DNA of 56,899 nt from Porphyromonadaceae bacterium UBA7176. GTDB lineage: Bacteria; Bacteroidota; Bacteroidia; Bacteroidales; Muribaculaceae. Below the pieces are notes generated by a model. It did no database searches and was not told the origin of the DNA. It saw only the letters and a list, made by a program, of their open reading frames with translations. The DNA lies in NCBI GenBank assembly GCA_002491245.1, contig DKVO01000029.1, forward strand, positions 1 through 56,899, in the 5' to 3' direction. Positions 18,013-26,920 of the stretch are shown one piece after another (the first letter of the stretch is position 1; every line of letters starts with the position of its first letter). Made by a program: the position numbers and the translations under genes.

Positions 18013-18306
18013 ATGAAAGCCATATTCATAGCCTACGACCAGGCTCATTACGACCGCATCGTGGAGATGCTTGAGCAAAGCAACTGCCGTGGTTTCACTT
18101 CATGGGACCTCGTGAAAGGACGCGGCAGCGTCGACGGCGAGCCTCACTACGGTAGCCATGCATGGCCATCGCTGGCCGGTGCCATAATGACGATGGTTGA
18201 AGACCACCGTGTGGCGCCTGTGCTTGAGAAGCTGCGCCGCTTCAACGACGAACGTCCAAAACTCGGTCTGCGCGCGTTTGTCTGGACTGTCGAAGACGGC
18301 ATCTGA
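18013..18306 (+). CDS. PG0541-like, P-II-fold transporter-associated protein
   Basis: 97 residues from ATG 18013 (an in-frame TTG lies 12 bases upstream). The sequence MKAIFIAYDQAHYDRIVEML, RGFTSWDLVKGRGS, GEPHYGSHAWPSLAGAIMTMV and ending GLRAFVWTVE matches my recollection of the PG0541 family, small P-II-like trimeric proteins encoded with RND pumps in Porphyromonas and relatives. A cytosolic regulatory or ligand-sensing role toward the pump is inferred. In P. gingivalis the gene directly follows the RND gene; here the GH106 gene intervenes. Its stop lies 9 bases from the end of the convergent channel gene. Confidence 0.7.
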   Translation: MKAIFIAYDQAHYDRIVEMLEQSNCRGFTSWDLVKGRGSVDGEPHYGSHAWPSLAGAIMTMVEDHRVAPVLEKLRRFNDERPKLGLRAFVWTVEDGI

Positions 18307-18315
18307 GTTTCAGGT

Positions 18316-19020
18316 CTAAGCTTGCTCTTCGCCATCTTTCTTGCGGCCGCGTTTCACAAGGCGTGTCACGTAGTCGGTGAGGTATACAGTGAAGAGAGGA
18401 AATATTATCATGCCGCACATCGGCAGGATGACGGCAATTATTTTACCGGCCACCGTCACGGGCGAGATATTGCACCCGACGGTGGTCATGTTCATTGCCG
18501 ACCACCACAGGGCCGTCCAATAGGTTCCGACCTCAGGGTTGACACCGTTTTCGCGTTGATAGAAAATAAGCGAGCAAAAGTATGTGACCAGCACGATGAT
18601 CGACAGATACGACAGAAAAAGGCTTGAAACCGGGTTTGATGATAGATAGCCAAGCACTATCGACATCGCCAGTGCTCCCCGGGCCAAAGGGATGAAGCGC
18701 ACGAAATAAGCCGCGTCGTGGTTTAGGTCGATATTGAGCCAGCTGATGATGTTGACATACGGTATCGACAGCAGCAGAAACATTATACGGCTGCGGAAGA
18801 ATGCAAGGCGGTCATCCGCAAAATATAGCCCTACGAAGAAATCGAAGACAAAAAACAGACACACCCAAAACTGGAAGTGCATGTACCTGAAGTCCTGTAG
18901 CAGGCTTTCAGATTCGAATGTATCAATCGATATCCATACTATCAGTACTATGGACAGCAGGATGACGCCAAGGTTCATCCATCCTATTATATACTTTCCG
19001 AAAGAAGCTTTGTTTGCCAT
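18316..19020 (-). CDS. Six-helix potassium-channel-like membrane protein with atypical filter
   Basis: 234 residues with about six hydrophobic helices in Kv-like order: S1 (15-32), S2 (48-66), S3 (78-96), a weakly charged S4-like helix (107-125), S5 (131-153) and S6 (189-216). Between S5 and S6 is a pore loop, TYWTALWWSAMNMTTVGCN, where the selectivity filter reads T180-V181-G182-C183-N184 instead of TVGYG. The rest of the pore looks intact. It may conduct K+ or another cation with altered selectivity (inference). The C-terminal tail is short and basic, with no regulatory domain. Upstream, at 19057-19085, is a strong inverted repeat. Confidence 0.75.
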   Translation of the reverse strand: MANKASFGKYIIGWMNLGVILLSIVLIVWISIDTFESESLLQDFRYMHFQFWVCLFFVFDFFVGLYFADDRLAFFRSRIMFLLLSIPYVNIISWLNIDLNHDAAYFVRFIPLARGALAMSIVLGYLSSNPVSSLFLSYLSIIVLVTYFCSLIFYQRENGVNPEVGTYWTALWWSAMNMTTVGCNISPVTVAGKIIAVILPMCGMIIFPLFTVYLTDYVTRLVKRGRKKDGEEQA

Positions 19021-19056
19021 GATGCGATGAATGATGAAAGTTTAGGTAATGATGAT

Positions 19057-19085
19057 GGTGTGTCAAAACACTCGTTTGACACACC
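19057..19085 (-). terminator. 11-base inverted repeat, terminator or operator
   Basis: GGTGTGTCAAA (19057-19067) and TTTGACACACC (19075-19085) form a perfect 11-base stem with a 7-base loop. It follows the DUF4332 gene and precedes the channel gene on the minus strand. No clear T-run follows, so operator function is possible. Nearly the same arms recur at 33635-33663. Confidence 0.5.
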
Positions 19086-19115
19086 GTTACGAACGCCGCT
19101 TCTGCAGCCCCTGTG

Positions 19116-19523
19116 TCAGTAACTTATCGCCGGTTCCATTTCCTTGGCTTGCTCCACCATGCGTGTGATTTCGGCTTCGGATGGTACGCGGTTGCAGAGG
19201 TTACGGGCCTCGTTGACTTCGACGAGTTTAGTGTGCAGATTAGCCGGTACGCGGTGGCGCAATTCTTTCACCGTGTCTACTCCTGCAGCCTCAAGGAGTT
19301 CAGCAAACTGACCGGCTACACCTTTGATGCGGAAGAGGTCGGCATGGTTGGCCCATTTTAGAATTAACTTCTCAGAGATGCCGGTTTCTTCGGCAAGGGC
19401 TTCGCGCCCTTTTTTAGTCGATGCTTTCGCGAGCAGATCATCTGTAGTCTTCACTCCGGCAGCTTCGAGCTTACGGGCGTATGATGTGCCGATGCCCTCG
19501 ATTTCTTCAATTCGGTATGCCAT
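19116..19523 (-). CDS. DUF4332 / helix-hairpin-helix protein
   Basis: 135 residues with two helix-hairpin-helix-like repeats: IEEIEGIGTSYARKLEAAGV (about 5-24) and LFRIKGVAGQFAELLEAAGV (about 62-81), each followed by T(T/V)xxLxxx. This is the DUF4332 arrangement. HhH repeats usually bind DNA without sequence specificity, but the function of DUF4332 proteins is not established. No signal peptide or membrane helix is present, so it is cytosolic. It is transcribed toward the channel gene, separated by 95 bases that include a hairpin. Confidence 0.75.
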   Translation of the reverse strand: MAYRIEEIEGIGTSYARKLEAAGVKTTDDLLAKASTKKGREALAEETGISEKLILKWANHADLFRIKGVAGQFAELLEAAGVDTVKELRHRVPANLHTKLVEVNEARNLCNRVPSEAEITRMVEQAKEMEPAISY

Positions 19524-19548
19524 GATAAATATGTTTTGGTACTAATTC

Positions 19549-19584
19549 AAAAAACAACCGGCCGAACTCATAAGTTCAGCCGGT
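19549..19584 (-). terminator. Intrinsic terminator after the GH127 gene
   Basis: ACCGGC-c-GAACT (19557-19568) and AGTTC-a-GCCGGT (19573-19584) form a 12-position stem with one mismatch and a 4-base loop. On the minus strand it is followed by TTGTTTTTTG. It ends the oxidoreductase/DUF1080/GH78/GH127 transcript. Confidence 0.8.
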
Positions 19585-19606
19585 GTATCCTTTAGTACGA
19601 TGACGT

Positions 19607-21475
19607 TTAATATTTGCGGTATGGTTCCGACATGGCATGTATTGTCTTCACAAGCCACACGCGGTAGCGTCCGTCCCGGGCCCAGTCGTTGCCGGCCGAT
19701 CCGAAGTCGCAGAACTTCACATATCGCGGCGTGCTGTTTTCGTGATTTTCGAGGTCGGTACCGAGGATTGCAGGTACTTCGAGGGTGATCCATGCAAAGT
19801 CGGCCGGAGAGTCGGCAAAACGAGTCTCTACCACGCCGTCGGGCGATGCTTGTATCACGCAGCATTCGTCCACATATCCGTCGGCATAGCGGCTGTCGCG
19901 TGCGAAGACAAGCGGACCGCGGACAACTGCCTGCATTCCGTTGCGTTCTTCCACGCGGCTCTCGAGAGCGAAGTCGGTCGTAATGGTATTTGTCTTCGAC
20001 TTGCCAAGATTTATGAACGCATAGCCGTTTTTGACCTCGGGAGATACTTCGGTCGATTGGACGGCGATGTTATATTTGTCCTTGCACCACCCGGGTATGC
20101 GCAGCGCTATGACAGCCTTGCCTTTGCCTGGTTTCGATTGTGTGATCGTCAATGTATTCTCTCCCGTAACAGGGAATTTGCTCTCCACGGCGACCGACAC
20201 TTCATTTTTCCCGAGTTTATAAGTCGCATTCTGAGGAACATAGAGGTTGACGAAAATAGTATCGCCCGACACTCGCGTGGCAAAGTCGGGAATTAGTGCG
20301 AAACCGCGCGGACCATTGGCATTACAGCAGTTGATGGGCAGACCGCACTGTTCCTCACCGCTGACGCGACGACCTTCAAGAGGGCTGTATTTCGATATCT
20401 GGCCGCCATCGGCGCGGAGCGAAGCCATCAAGGCGTTGTACATCGTTCGCTCGAACTCATCAGCGTAGTGCGGATTGCCGGTCTGCTCCCATAGCTTGCT
20501 GAGATACTGCATCCATGTAAATGTGACGCATGTCTCCATCGTATGATAAGCCGGGGTGGTCTGACTTGTTTTCCAATCGCCCCAGCACTCGAAAGCTGCT
20601 CCCGATCCGGCGATGTTTATCTCGTTTCTGATTATATTGTCGGCAGTCTTTATAGCTGCCTCGAGATACGACGGATTGCCGATTTCTTTGCCCAACTCCA
20701 TCAGCCCTACGTAACACGACATCATTTCGTATGCCTTATGACCGTTTTCGTACGACCACCACTGTTTTGGGAATTCGAATCGGTGGGCGACGGGAATGTC
20801 GGCACGACCTTTGGTGACAAGTTGGGAATTGCCCTCGCGCTCGATCGACTCTACAATAGATTTGGCAAAATCGAGATACTTCTCCTTTCCCGACAGGCGG
20901 TAGAGATATACTGTCGGTTCGAGGATTGAACACGACGCCATGCCGCGGTAGTTGCCCGTGGCCGATATTTCGGTACCGGCAGAGGCGAGGTCGTTGATGA
21001 GGTCGTCGATGAGACGCTCCACTGTGGTCAAAGCTCTTTTATCGCCCGTCAGACGGTAGTAGTCGAGCAACGACAGAGCGCAGTACTTACGTCCCCAAAC
21101 GTCCCATTGTTTCAACCTGTCTTCTATCTTGTAGTTGCCTATATAGCCGTCGGCTTGCTGTGTGTCCATGAGTTTGACAGCCGCGTCGGTAATCTTGGCG
21201 AGAAGTTCAGGGGTGGGTTGGTAGCGGTATGTGTCGATGGCGCCAAGCATCCATTTGCCGATAAACTCCATTTGCCAGCGGTCGCCCTCGGTGAGATGAC
21301 GGAATGGCTCTACAAGTATATCGACATCCTGAGCCATGACGCGTCCATTGATGCAGGCGTCGATACGGTCGCCGACATAGCCGTCTACCTTACATGATTT
21401 AACCGCCGGAGCGGCCCCCGACAGGCTATGGAAGCCTGCCAGAAGCGCCACGGCGGCATAAATGATTTTATTCAT
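19607..21475 (-). CDS. GH127-type (DUF1680) beta-L-arabinofuranosidase, exported
   Basis: 622 residues with a signal peptide (MNKIIYAAVALLAGFHSLSGA). The body is an (alpha/alpha)6-type DUF1680 enzyme: QADGYIGNY (108-115), WDVWGRKYCALSLLDYY (124-140), and the zinc/nucleophile site Glu314-Thr-Cys316 plus Cys383-Cys384 in INCCNANGPRG. The spacing matches the Glu338/Cys340/Cys417/Cys418 set of the characterised Bifidobacterium GH127, where a zinc-bound Cys is the nucleophile. It should release beta-L-arabinofuranose in the periplasm. GH146 is a related alternative. Last gene of a four-gene operon, 9 bases after GH78, followed by a terminator. Confidence 0.85.
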   Translation of the reverse strand: MNKIIYAAVALLAGFHSLSGAAPAVKSCKVDGYVGDRIDACINGRVMAQDVDILVEPFRHLTEGDRWQMEFIGKWMLGAIDTYRYQPTPELLAKITDAAVKLMDTQQADGYIGNYKIEDRLKQWDVWGRKYCALSLLDYYRLTGDKRALTTVERLIDDLINDLASAGTEISATGNYRGMASCSILEPTVYLYRLSGKEKYLDFAKSIVESIEREGNSQLVTKGRADIPVAHRFEFPKQWWSYENGHKAYEMMSCYVGLMELGKEIGNPSYLEAAIKTADNIIRNEINIAGSGAAFECWGDWKTSQTTPAYHTMETCVTFTWMQYLSKLWEQTGNPHYADEFERTMYNALMASLRADGGQISKYSPLEGRRVSGEEQCGLPINCCNANGPRGFALIPDFATRVSGDTIFVNLYVPQNATYKLGKNEVSVAVESKFPVTGENTLTITQSKPGKGKAVIALRIPGWCKDKYNIAVQSTEVSPEVKNGYAFINLGKSKTNTITTDFALESRVEERNGMQAVVRGPLVFARDSRYADGYVDECCVIQASPDGVVETRFADSPADFAWITLEVPAILGTDLENHENSTPRYVKFCDFGSAGNDWARDGRYRVWLVKTIHAMSEPYRKY

Positions 21476-21484
21476 ATGTCGAAT

Positions 21485-24076
21485 TTATTTCAGCTCTTTC
21501 ACGATTGAGTGGCTGCCTGCTCCGTATTCGTTGGAGCTGCTTTCGCCGGGCACGGTCACGGTGGCAGAGGCACCTTCAGGAATGGTGAAATTCCATGTCC
21601 AGGTGTCGCCTTCGTATTTCCACTCACTGTCGATCGGGCCGGCAGCCGAGTTATAGGTAGCTTTGAGAGAGCCTATGCGGCGGTCAGGCTGGGGGGCCAT
21701 GATGATATGCTTGAAGCCGGGCTTCTCAACATCGGCGGCGATACCGGCCATAGTCTTCCACATCCATTCGGCCACGCAGCCGTAAGCATAGTGGTTGAAG
21801 CTGTTCATGCCGCGTGGGCCCATGCCGTGTTCGATCATGTAGCTGTTCCAACGCTCCCAGATAGTGGTGGCTCCGTTGTCGATGGAGTAGAACCAGCTGG
21901 GGTTCTTGTGTTGGAGCAGAAGCTCATAAGCGATGTCGGTCATGCCGTTTTCGCTAAGTGTGGGCATGAGTATCGAAGTACCGAGGAAGCCGGTCTGGAG
22001 GCAGTTGCCGTGTTCTTCAAAGTTCTTGCGCAGACGCTCTATCATCTTGGCCTTCACATCACCTTCGACAAGTTTGTTCTTCAGAGCAAAGAGAGCCGGA
22101 GTCTGCATCGTATTGAGGATTTCGGTCTTGAACTCTCCTTCGGGAGTGAGGAAGTTAGTCTTGATATAATCTCGCGCTTCTGCTGCCATTTTGTCGTACT
22201 TGGCGGCATCGCGGCCGGTTGCACGGGCCATGTCGGCCATCATGCCGGCATCGATGAGCCAGTAGTTGGCGTTGAGGTAGTTCCAGTACTCTACAGCCTC
22301 GGGACGGAGACCGTTTTCGCCCCAGATACCGCCGCCACAGCTTTCGAGGGGCTCATAGCTGAGCCAGTCGGCCCATTGATAGTTGCCGTTCTCTTCTTTC
22401 AAGGCATTGTGGTCGTATTTGGTCTCATAGATATGGTCTACAAACTTCTCCATCGCTTCCCAGTTCTCGTCGATGATTTCGGTGTCGGCGAACTGTTTCC
22501 ATACTGTCCAGGGTACGATAACGCCTGCGTCGGCCCAGCCCACGCGCATCATGTCGTTGTCGGTGGCGCCGTACTGTGCTACAGGAGCCACGCCGGGGAA
22601 GCCGCCCTTGTCAGACTGGGTGTCGCGCATGTCGCGCATCCATTTGTGGAAGAAGTCTCGTGTGTTGGCGAAGAACGATCCTGTTTCGGCAAATACCTGG
22701 GTGTCGGCGGTCCAGCCGAGGCGTTCGTTACGCTGTGGGCAGTCGGTGGGTACAGACAGATAGTTGGAGCGCTGGCCCCAGATAGTGTTTGAAATCAGTT
22801 TGTTCACCATGTCGTTGCCGGTGGTCATGGTACCGATTTCCATATCTTCGGCAATCGAACTTACCGGAACCGATTTGATCGATTTGATTTTGACTGGACC
22901 TCCGTCTGCGTTCATCGAAGCGTAGCGGTAGCCGTAGAAAGTGTGGCGCGGAGAATATTTGACAACGCCCTTGTCTTTGCCGAAGGTGTATTTGTTGAGG
23001 AACGCGATATCGGGAGTGCGCAGGTTGAGGCGGTGTACACTTCCTTCGGGTCCGTCCATGCCGCGGCTCTTGGCTCCGTTGCCGTCGTTGAGGAGCTCGC
23101 CGGGAAGCCAGGTCACGGTCGTTCCTTCGTCGCCTGCGAATTCAAATTCGGGCACACCGGCTGTGTTTTGGCCGAAGTCCATCACCAAAGTTTCTCCGGG
23201 ATTGAGGGTAAACTCTTTTCCGGGAGTAAACTCCTCGCTAATCACCACCTTGCCAAACTCTTCATCCGTCGCTCCTTCTACTTCTTTCCAAGTATAGAGA
23301 GTCACAGGATCGAGGGCGAGGTCGCGGCGGAGATATATTTCAGCACCTTCCGAAGGTAGTATTTCTCCGGCAAATTCGGTATTCACCTCGGGAGTGGAGA
23401 GCTTCTCGGGCGTTGCGTATCCGGGGAGCTCACGGGCATCATATTCCTCGCCGTCGAAGATGGCGGCATGCTTCACCGGACCAGCCACACCGGCTGTCCA
23501 GTCGCTGGTATTGGTACCGTAGTATTCCACTGTGCCATCATCGAATGTAAGTTGGAGCACACTGCGGAAGGCCGGCTTCTTGCCGATATAACCTTCATGT
23601 CCTTCAGGAGTTATGATCTTGTCGCCCCACCAACCCGGTGTCACTTCGGCAGAGAACACGTTTTCGGCTCCGGCTGCGGTGTTCATCGCATCGGTCACGT
23701 CGTAGGTAAACGAGCGTTTTGTTTTGGCGTAATGAGTGAATCCGGGTTTCAGTATTTCTTTACCTATGAGTTGTCCGTTTACATAGAGGTCGTAAGTACC
23801 CAGACCGGTTGTCATCCATTTCGCATCGGCTATTTTTTTGTCGCTCGATACCGTCGAGAGGAACCAAGAGGCTCCGTCGGCAGCGCGTTCGGTTTCGCCG
23901 TAGCGTATGACATTAGTTTCCACGGGGGCATTGACTGCCGAAATCCACTCGGATTTGTTCCAGAGAGAGTCGGCTAAGGCATCGGTCTTGCTTCCTGCCT
24001 CGGTCTTTGCTTTAGGTGTGCAGCTTGCAGTCACGAGCATGACTGCGGCTGCTGTGGCCATTGCAAGTTTTTTCAT
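21485..24076 (-). CDS. GH78 alpha-L-rhamnosidase lipoprotein
   Basis: 863 residues. The signal sequence ends in the lipobox VTASC (Cys19), so the enzyme is probably a lipoprotein in the periplasm or on the surface. Beta-sandwich domains fill the N-terminal 410 residues (including GLGTYDLYVNGQLIG, the Bac_rhamnosid_N type). The catalytic (alpha/alpha)6 barrel has DCPQRNERLGWTAD (Asp445, Glu451, Asp458) and WERW with Glu741, the expected acid/base residues. A C-terminal beta domain starts near 800. It removes terminal alpha-L-rhamnose. It is third in the operon, 19 bases after HEAT-DUF1080. With GH127 and the nearby GH106 this suggests a rhamnose/arabinose-decorated plant glycan or glycoside. 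Confidence 0.92.
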   Translation of the reverse strand: MKKLAMATAAAVMLVTASCTPKAKTEAGSKTDALADSLWNKSEWISAVNAPVETNVIRYGETERAADGASWFLSTVSSDKKIADAKWMTTGLGTYDLYVNGQLIGKEILKPGFTHYAKTKRSFTYDVTDAMNTAAGAENVFSAEVTPGWWGDKIITPEGHEGYIGKKPAFRSVLQLTFDDGTVEYYGTNTSDWTAGVAGPVKHAAIFDGEEYDARELPGYATPEKLSTPEVNTEFAGEILPSEGAEIYLRRDLALDPVTLYTWKEVEGATDEEFGKVVISEEFTPGKEFTLNPGETLVMDFGQNTAGVPEFEFAGDEGTTVTWLPGELLNDGNGAKSRGMDGPEGSVHRLNLRTPDIAFLNKYTFGKDKGVVKYSPRHTFYGYRYASMNADGGPVKIKSIKSVPVSSIAEDMEIGTMTTGNDMVNKLISNTIWGQRSNYLSVPTDCPQRNERLGWTADTQVFAETGSFFANTRDFFHKWMRDMRDTQSDKGGFPGVAPVAQYGATDNDMMRVGWADAGVIVPWTVWKQFADTEIIDENWEAMEKFVDHIYETKYDHNALKEENGNYQWADWLSYEPLESCGGGIWGENGLRPEAVEYWNYLNANYWLIDAGMMADMARATGRDAAKYDKMAAEARDYIKTNFLTPEGEFKTEILNTMQTPALFALKNKLVEGDVKAKMIERLRKNFEEHGNCLQTGFLGTSILMPTLSENGMTDIAYELLLQHKNPSWFYSIDNGATTIWERWNSYMIEHGMGPRGMNSFNHYAYGCVAEWMWKTMAGIAADVEKPGFKHIIMAPQPDRRIGSLKATYNSAAGPIDSEWKYEGDTWTWNFTIPEGASATVTVPGESSSNEYGAGSHSIVKELK

Positions 24077-24095
24077 GTGATTAGAGGTTTAGCGT

Positions 24096-26909
24096 TTATT
24101 TGTTTTTTTTATTCTTTTTCTTGCTCAGGTCAAGCACGCGTATGTTGCGTAGTTTGAGGCCCGATCCGTGACCGCAGAAACTTATATGGCCTTCTTTGTT
24201 GAACAGGCCCGGGTGATTTTTGTGGTCTAATGTATAGGGGTTGTTGTTGCTGCCGTCGGGCGCCACGTTATGTCCCTTGCAGGCTTTGCGTATATCGCAT
24301 TTGGTAATCACCTTGCCATCGACTGTGACAGTGATGCTGTCGCCGACAGCTTTTATCTCTTCTGTGTGCCACTGCTTGATCGGGCCGAAGTCCACATGCT
24401 CGGGCGCTACGATACCGTAGACAGAGCCGTGGTTCTGATACGGGCGCAGACCCGTGTAACCGTAGGGATGGCCCTGATAAATCGGGTCGTCATGGTCGAG
24501 GATTTGAATTTCCATACCCTCATAAGCGGCATCGACGCCGGTGACATCGCGGCCGGTGCGGATGCCTACGCCGTTGTTGACTCCGGGCACGTCAAAGAAA
24601 AACTCGAAGCGGAAGATAAAGTCGCTGTAATTCTCCTTGGTGTAGAGGTTGCCTTCGCCACCCCATTCGGCCGACACGTTGATGTTGCCGTCGACAGGCA
24701 CGTAGGCCAAGGTATTGCCGTGCCATTTATCGAGCGAACGGCCGTCGAAAAGCACTTCAAATCCCTGTTCGGCCTCTTCCGGCGAAAGCACAAAAGTCGG
24801 AGAGTCGTTCGCGATTTTTGTTAGGATACCGTCGATATCGTCGACAGCATATCCGGCATCAGCGTCTCCGGCAGCCTTATGGCGCATGAATATCTCACGG
24901 GCTTTCATGAGCATATCTTTTACAGCATCGCCATGCTGGAGCGAAGTGTTTTTGGCAATAATCTGCCTCACAGCCCCGGCTGCGGCAAAGTCGGTGTCGG
25001 CGTTGTCGAGATATTTGGCTGCAAGAGTTGCCGAGGGTAAAGTCGGGCTCGAAGCAAGAGCTGAAAGCAGGAGGTTCTGGATATCGGCCGACGGTTGCAG
25101 GGCAAGGGCGCGGCTATAGTGCATGTAGAGCTCTGCCGGATTTTTGCCACTGTTGCCGACGATGGCTGCATAGCGGCGTAGCACACGGTCTTTTTCCGAC
25201 GGATTGTTGGCAGCGATATTGTAGAGAATATCGGTCATTTCCGGACTATTGACAACGAGAATGGCGTTCAAAGCGTCTTTATCGCCCTTGGCGAAATTGT
25301 CGGTCAGGATTTTGATTGCCTCGGGTGTGGCTGTCAAGGCAAGCATCGGGTAATATCGGGCTGCATTCGGGGCCTTGGCATAGCGTTGAGCCACCATTGA
25401 GTATTGCTCATTTTTGGGCATCGCACCTATGGCCTCGCATGCGGCGAGCAGGAGGGAGCCGATATTGTTATTGCCCTTGTCGATCATGTCGCAGATATCG
25501 TTGAAATTTTCGGGTCCTGCGACACCAGCCAAAGCCGATGTTGCAGCATTGGCGATATCAGGATTGGACGATGCGGTAAGGGCTGCTACTCGCGGATATG
25601 CGCTGTAGATGCGTCGGCCCGAGGCCAGGGCGAGAGCTTTTGTCACAACTGCCGGGTCGGACGATTGCAGTGCCTCTACGATACCGGTCTTGATGTCTCC
25701 ATTGAAACTACGCAACGCGGCAAGTACTGCCGGTGCGTTTTCACCGTCGCCAAGAAGCTTGATGAGAGTTGTCAAGGCCTCATCACCGCCAAGTTTGGAT
25801 AGACCGGCGATACTTGCGGCGGCCAGAGGCTGATAATCTGCATCTACATTATTGGCAAGTATGGATGTGACAGACTTTATACCATTGTCGGCCAGCCAGA
25901 TAGTTACATCAGTCTTGGCTTGTGGGGCAAGCGACTTGAATTTGGCCGATACGGCGTCGAAGATACCCTCACCGGCAACACCGGGAGCAGCTGCGAGGGC
26001 CGTCGTGCGGTACTGGATGCTATTGTCTTTGAGAGCCGACAGCACAGTCTTTGTCGCCTCGTCGGGTTTGGACTTGAGGTATATCTGCAAGCCGGCGCAG
26101 CGGACTGCTTCGGGCATTTTAGCACCCATCATCGTTTTGGCGGCTTTTGCATCGCCTGTTCGGCTTGCCAGTTGTATGTAAGCGTCTGTTTTGTCGCCCG
26201 TAAAACCTTCTTCCTTGGCGGCTTTGCCGAGAAAACCGAGCGATTTTTCGCTTCCACAGACTCCAAGAGCCTTGTAGGCATTTTTGCAACCCGAAGCGGC
26301 CCATTCTGTGAGTTTGGCTTCGGTGCTGCCAAGTTTGCGGAATGCCGCGAGTTTGGCCAGGCCACAGTCGGGTTTCGATGAGGAGTTTACGAGTTCTGTA
26401 ACTTTAGCGTCAGCTTCAGGCATATGCGATAGGCCGGCAAGTGCTGTCTGGCGCAGGTACTCGTCGGCAAGCAGTGAGGTGTAGAGGTCGAAGTCTGAGA
26501 GCTCATTGATTTTATTGAGCTGTGTGAGCAGGAACGCGCGGTTGGCATTGTCGTTGCAGGCGGCAATAGCCTTGACGAGTCCATCGTGTATGGCTTTACG
26601 GTTAGCGTTGTCCTGCATCGAGACACGGCTCACGATAGCGTCGATGGCATATTCGAAAGGCGCGTTCTGGCTCGTCTCGGCAGGCTTGAGCATACCTGCG
26701 AGCTGCTCTATGCCTTTTTGGCCGGTGGCGGCCATCTCGTCGATTACTTTTTCGTATTTGGCGCGTGTGTCGGTAGGCAATTGTGCCAGGCCGTCGGCGA
26801 TGATTGTCTCAACAGTGCGTCCGCGGCTGTCGAGTTGCGCTGCGCTGCCGAAATTGATACCGGCGAGCAGCGCCAGTGATATGGCGAGTGATGAAAATCG
26901 GTTTGTCAT
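24096..26909 (-). CDS. HEAT-repeat protein fused to C-terminal DUF1080 (3-keto-glycoside hydrolase-like) domain
   Basis: 937 residues with a signal peptide (to about Ala24). Residues about 40-690 form many helical repeats of HEAT/ARM type (recurrent Ala/Leu helices such as AASIAGLSKLGGDEALTTLI). Residues about 720-930 are a DUF1080 domain: GFEVLFDGRSLDKWHGN, NYSDFIFRFEFFFDVPGVNNGVG, EGMEIQILDHD and ISFCGHGSGLKLRNIRVLDL. DUF1080 proteins cleave 3-keto-glycosides made by an oxidoreductase; that partner is the gene 11 bases upstream. The tail is Lys-rich. The HEAT part may scaffold partner proteins (inference). Confidence 0.85.
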   Translation of the reverse strand: MTNRFSSLAISLALLAGINFGSAAQLDSRGRTVETIIADGLAQLPTDTRAKYEKVIDEMAATGQKGIEQLAGMLKPAETSQNAPFEYAIDAIVSRVSMQDNANRKAIHDGLVKAIAACNDNANRAFLLTQLNKINELSDFDLYTSLLADEYLRQTALAGLSHMPEADAKVTELVNSSSKPDCGLAKLAAFRKLGSTEAKLTEWAASGCKNAYKALGVCGSEKSLGFLGKAAKEEGFTGDKTDAYIQLASRTGDAKAAKTMMGAKMPEAVRCAGLQIYLKSKPDEATKTVLSALKDNSIQYRTTALAAAPGVAGEGIFDAVSAKFKSLAPQAKTDVTIWLADNGIKSVTSILANNVDADYQPLAAASIAGLSKLGGDEALTTLIKLLGDGENAPAVLAALRSFNGDIKTGIVEALQSSDPAVVTKALALASGRRIYSAYPRVAALTASSNPDIANAATSALAGVAGPENFNDICDMIDKGNNNIGSLLLAACEAIGAMPKNEQYSMVAQRYAKAPNAARYYPMLALTATPEAIKILTDNFAKGDKDALNAILVVNSPEMTDILYNIAANNPSEKDRVLRRYAAIVGNSGKNPAELYMHYSRALALQPSADIQNLLLSALASSPTLPSATLAAKYLDNADTDFAAAGAVRQIIAKNTSLQHGDAVKDMLMKAREIFMRHKAAGDADAGYAVDDIDGILTKIANDSPTFVLSPEEAEQGFEVLFDGRSLDKWHGNTLAYVPVDGNINVSAEWGGEGNLYTKENYSDFIFRFEFFFDVPGVNNGVGIRTGRDVTGVDAAYEGMEIQILDHDDPIYQGHPYGYTGLRPYQNHGSVYGIVAPEHVDFGPIKQWHTEEIKAVGDSITVTVDGKVITKCDIRKACKGHNVAPDGSNNNPYTLDHKNHPGLFNKEGHISFCGHGSGLKLRNIRVLDLSKKKNKKNK

Positions 26910-26920
26910 GGTGTTTTATG

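Noticed and set aside
21509..22792. A 427-codon open frame antisense to the GH78 gene
   Set aside because: Composition is that of a shadow frame (Gly/Val/His-rich, no family motif), and GH78 catalytic motifs occupy the other strand.
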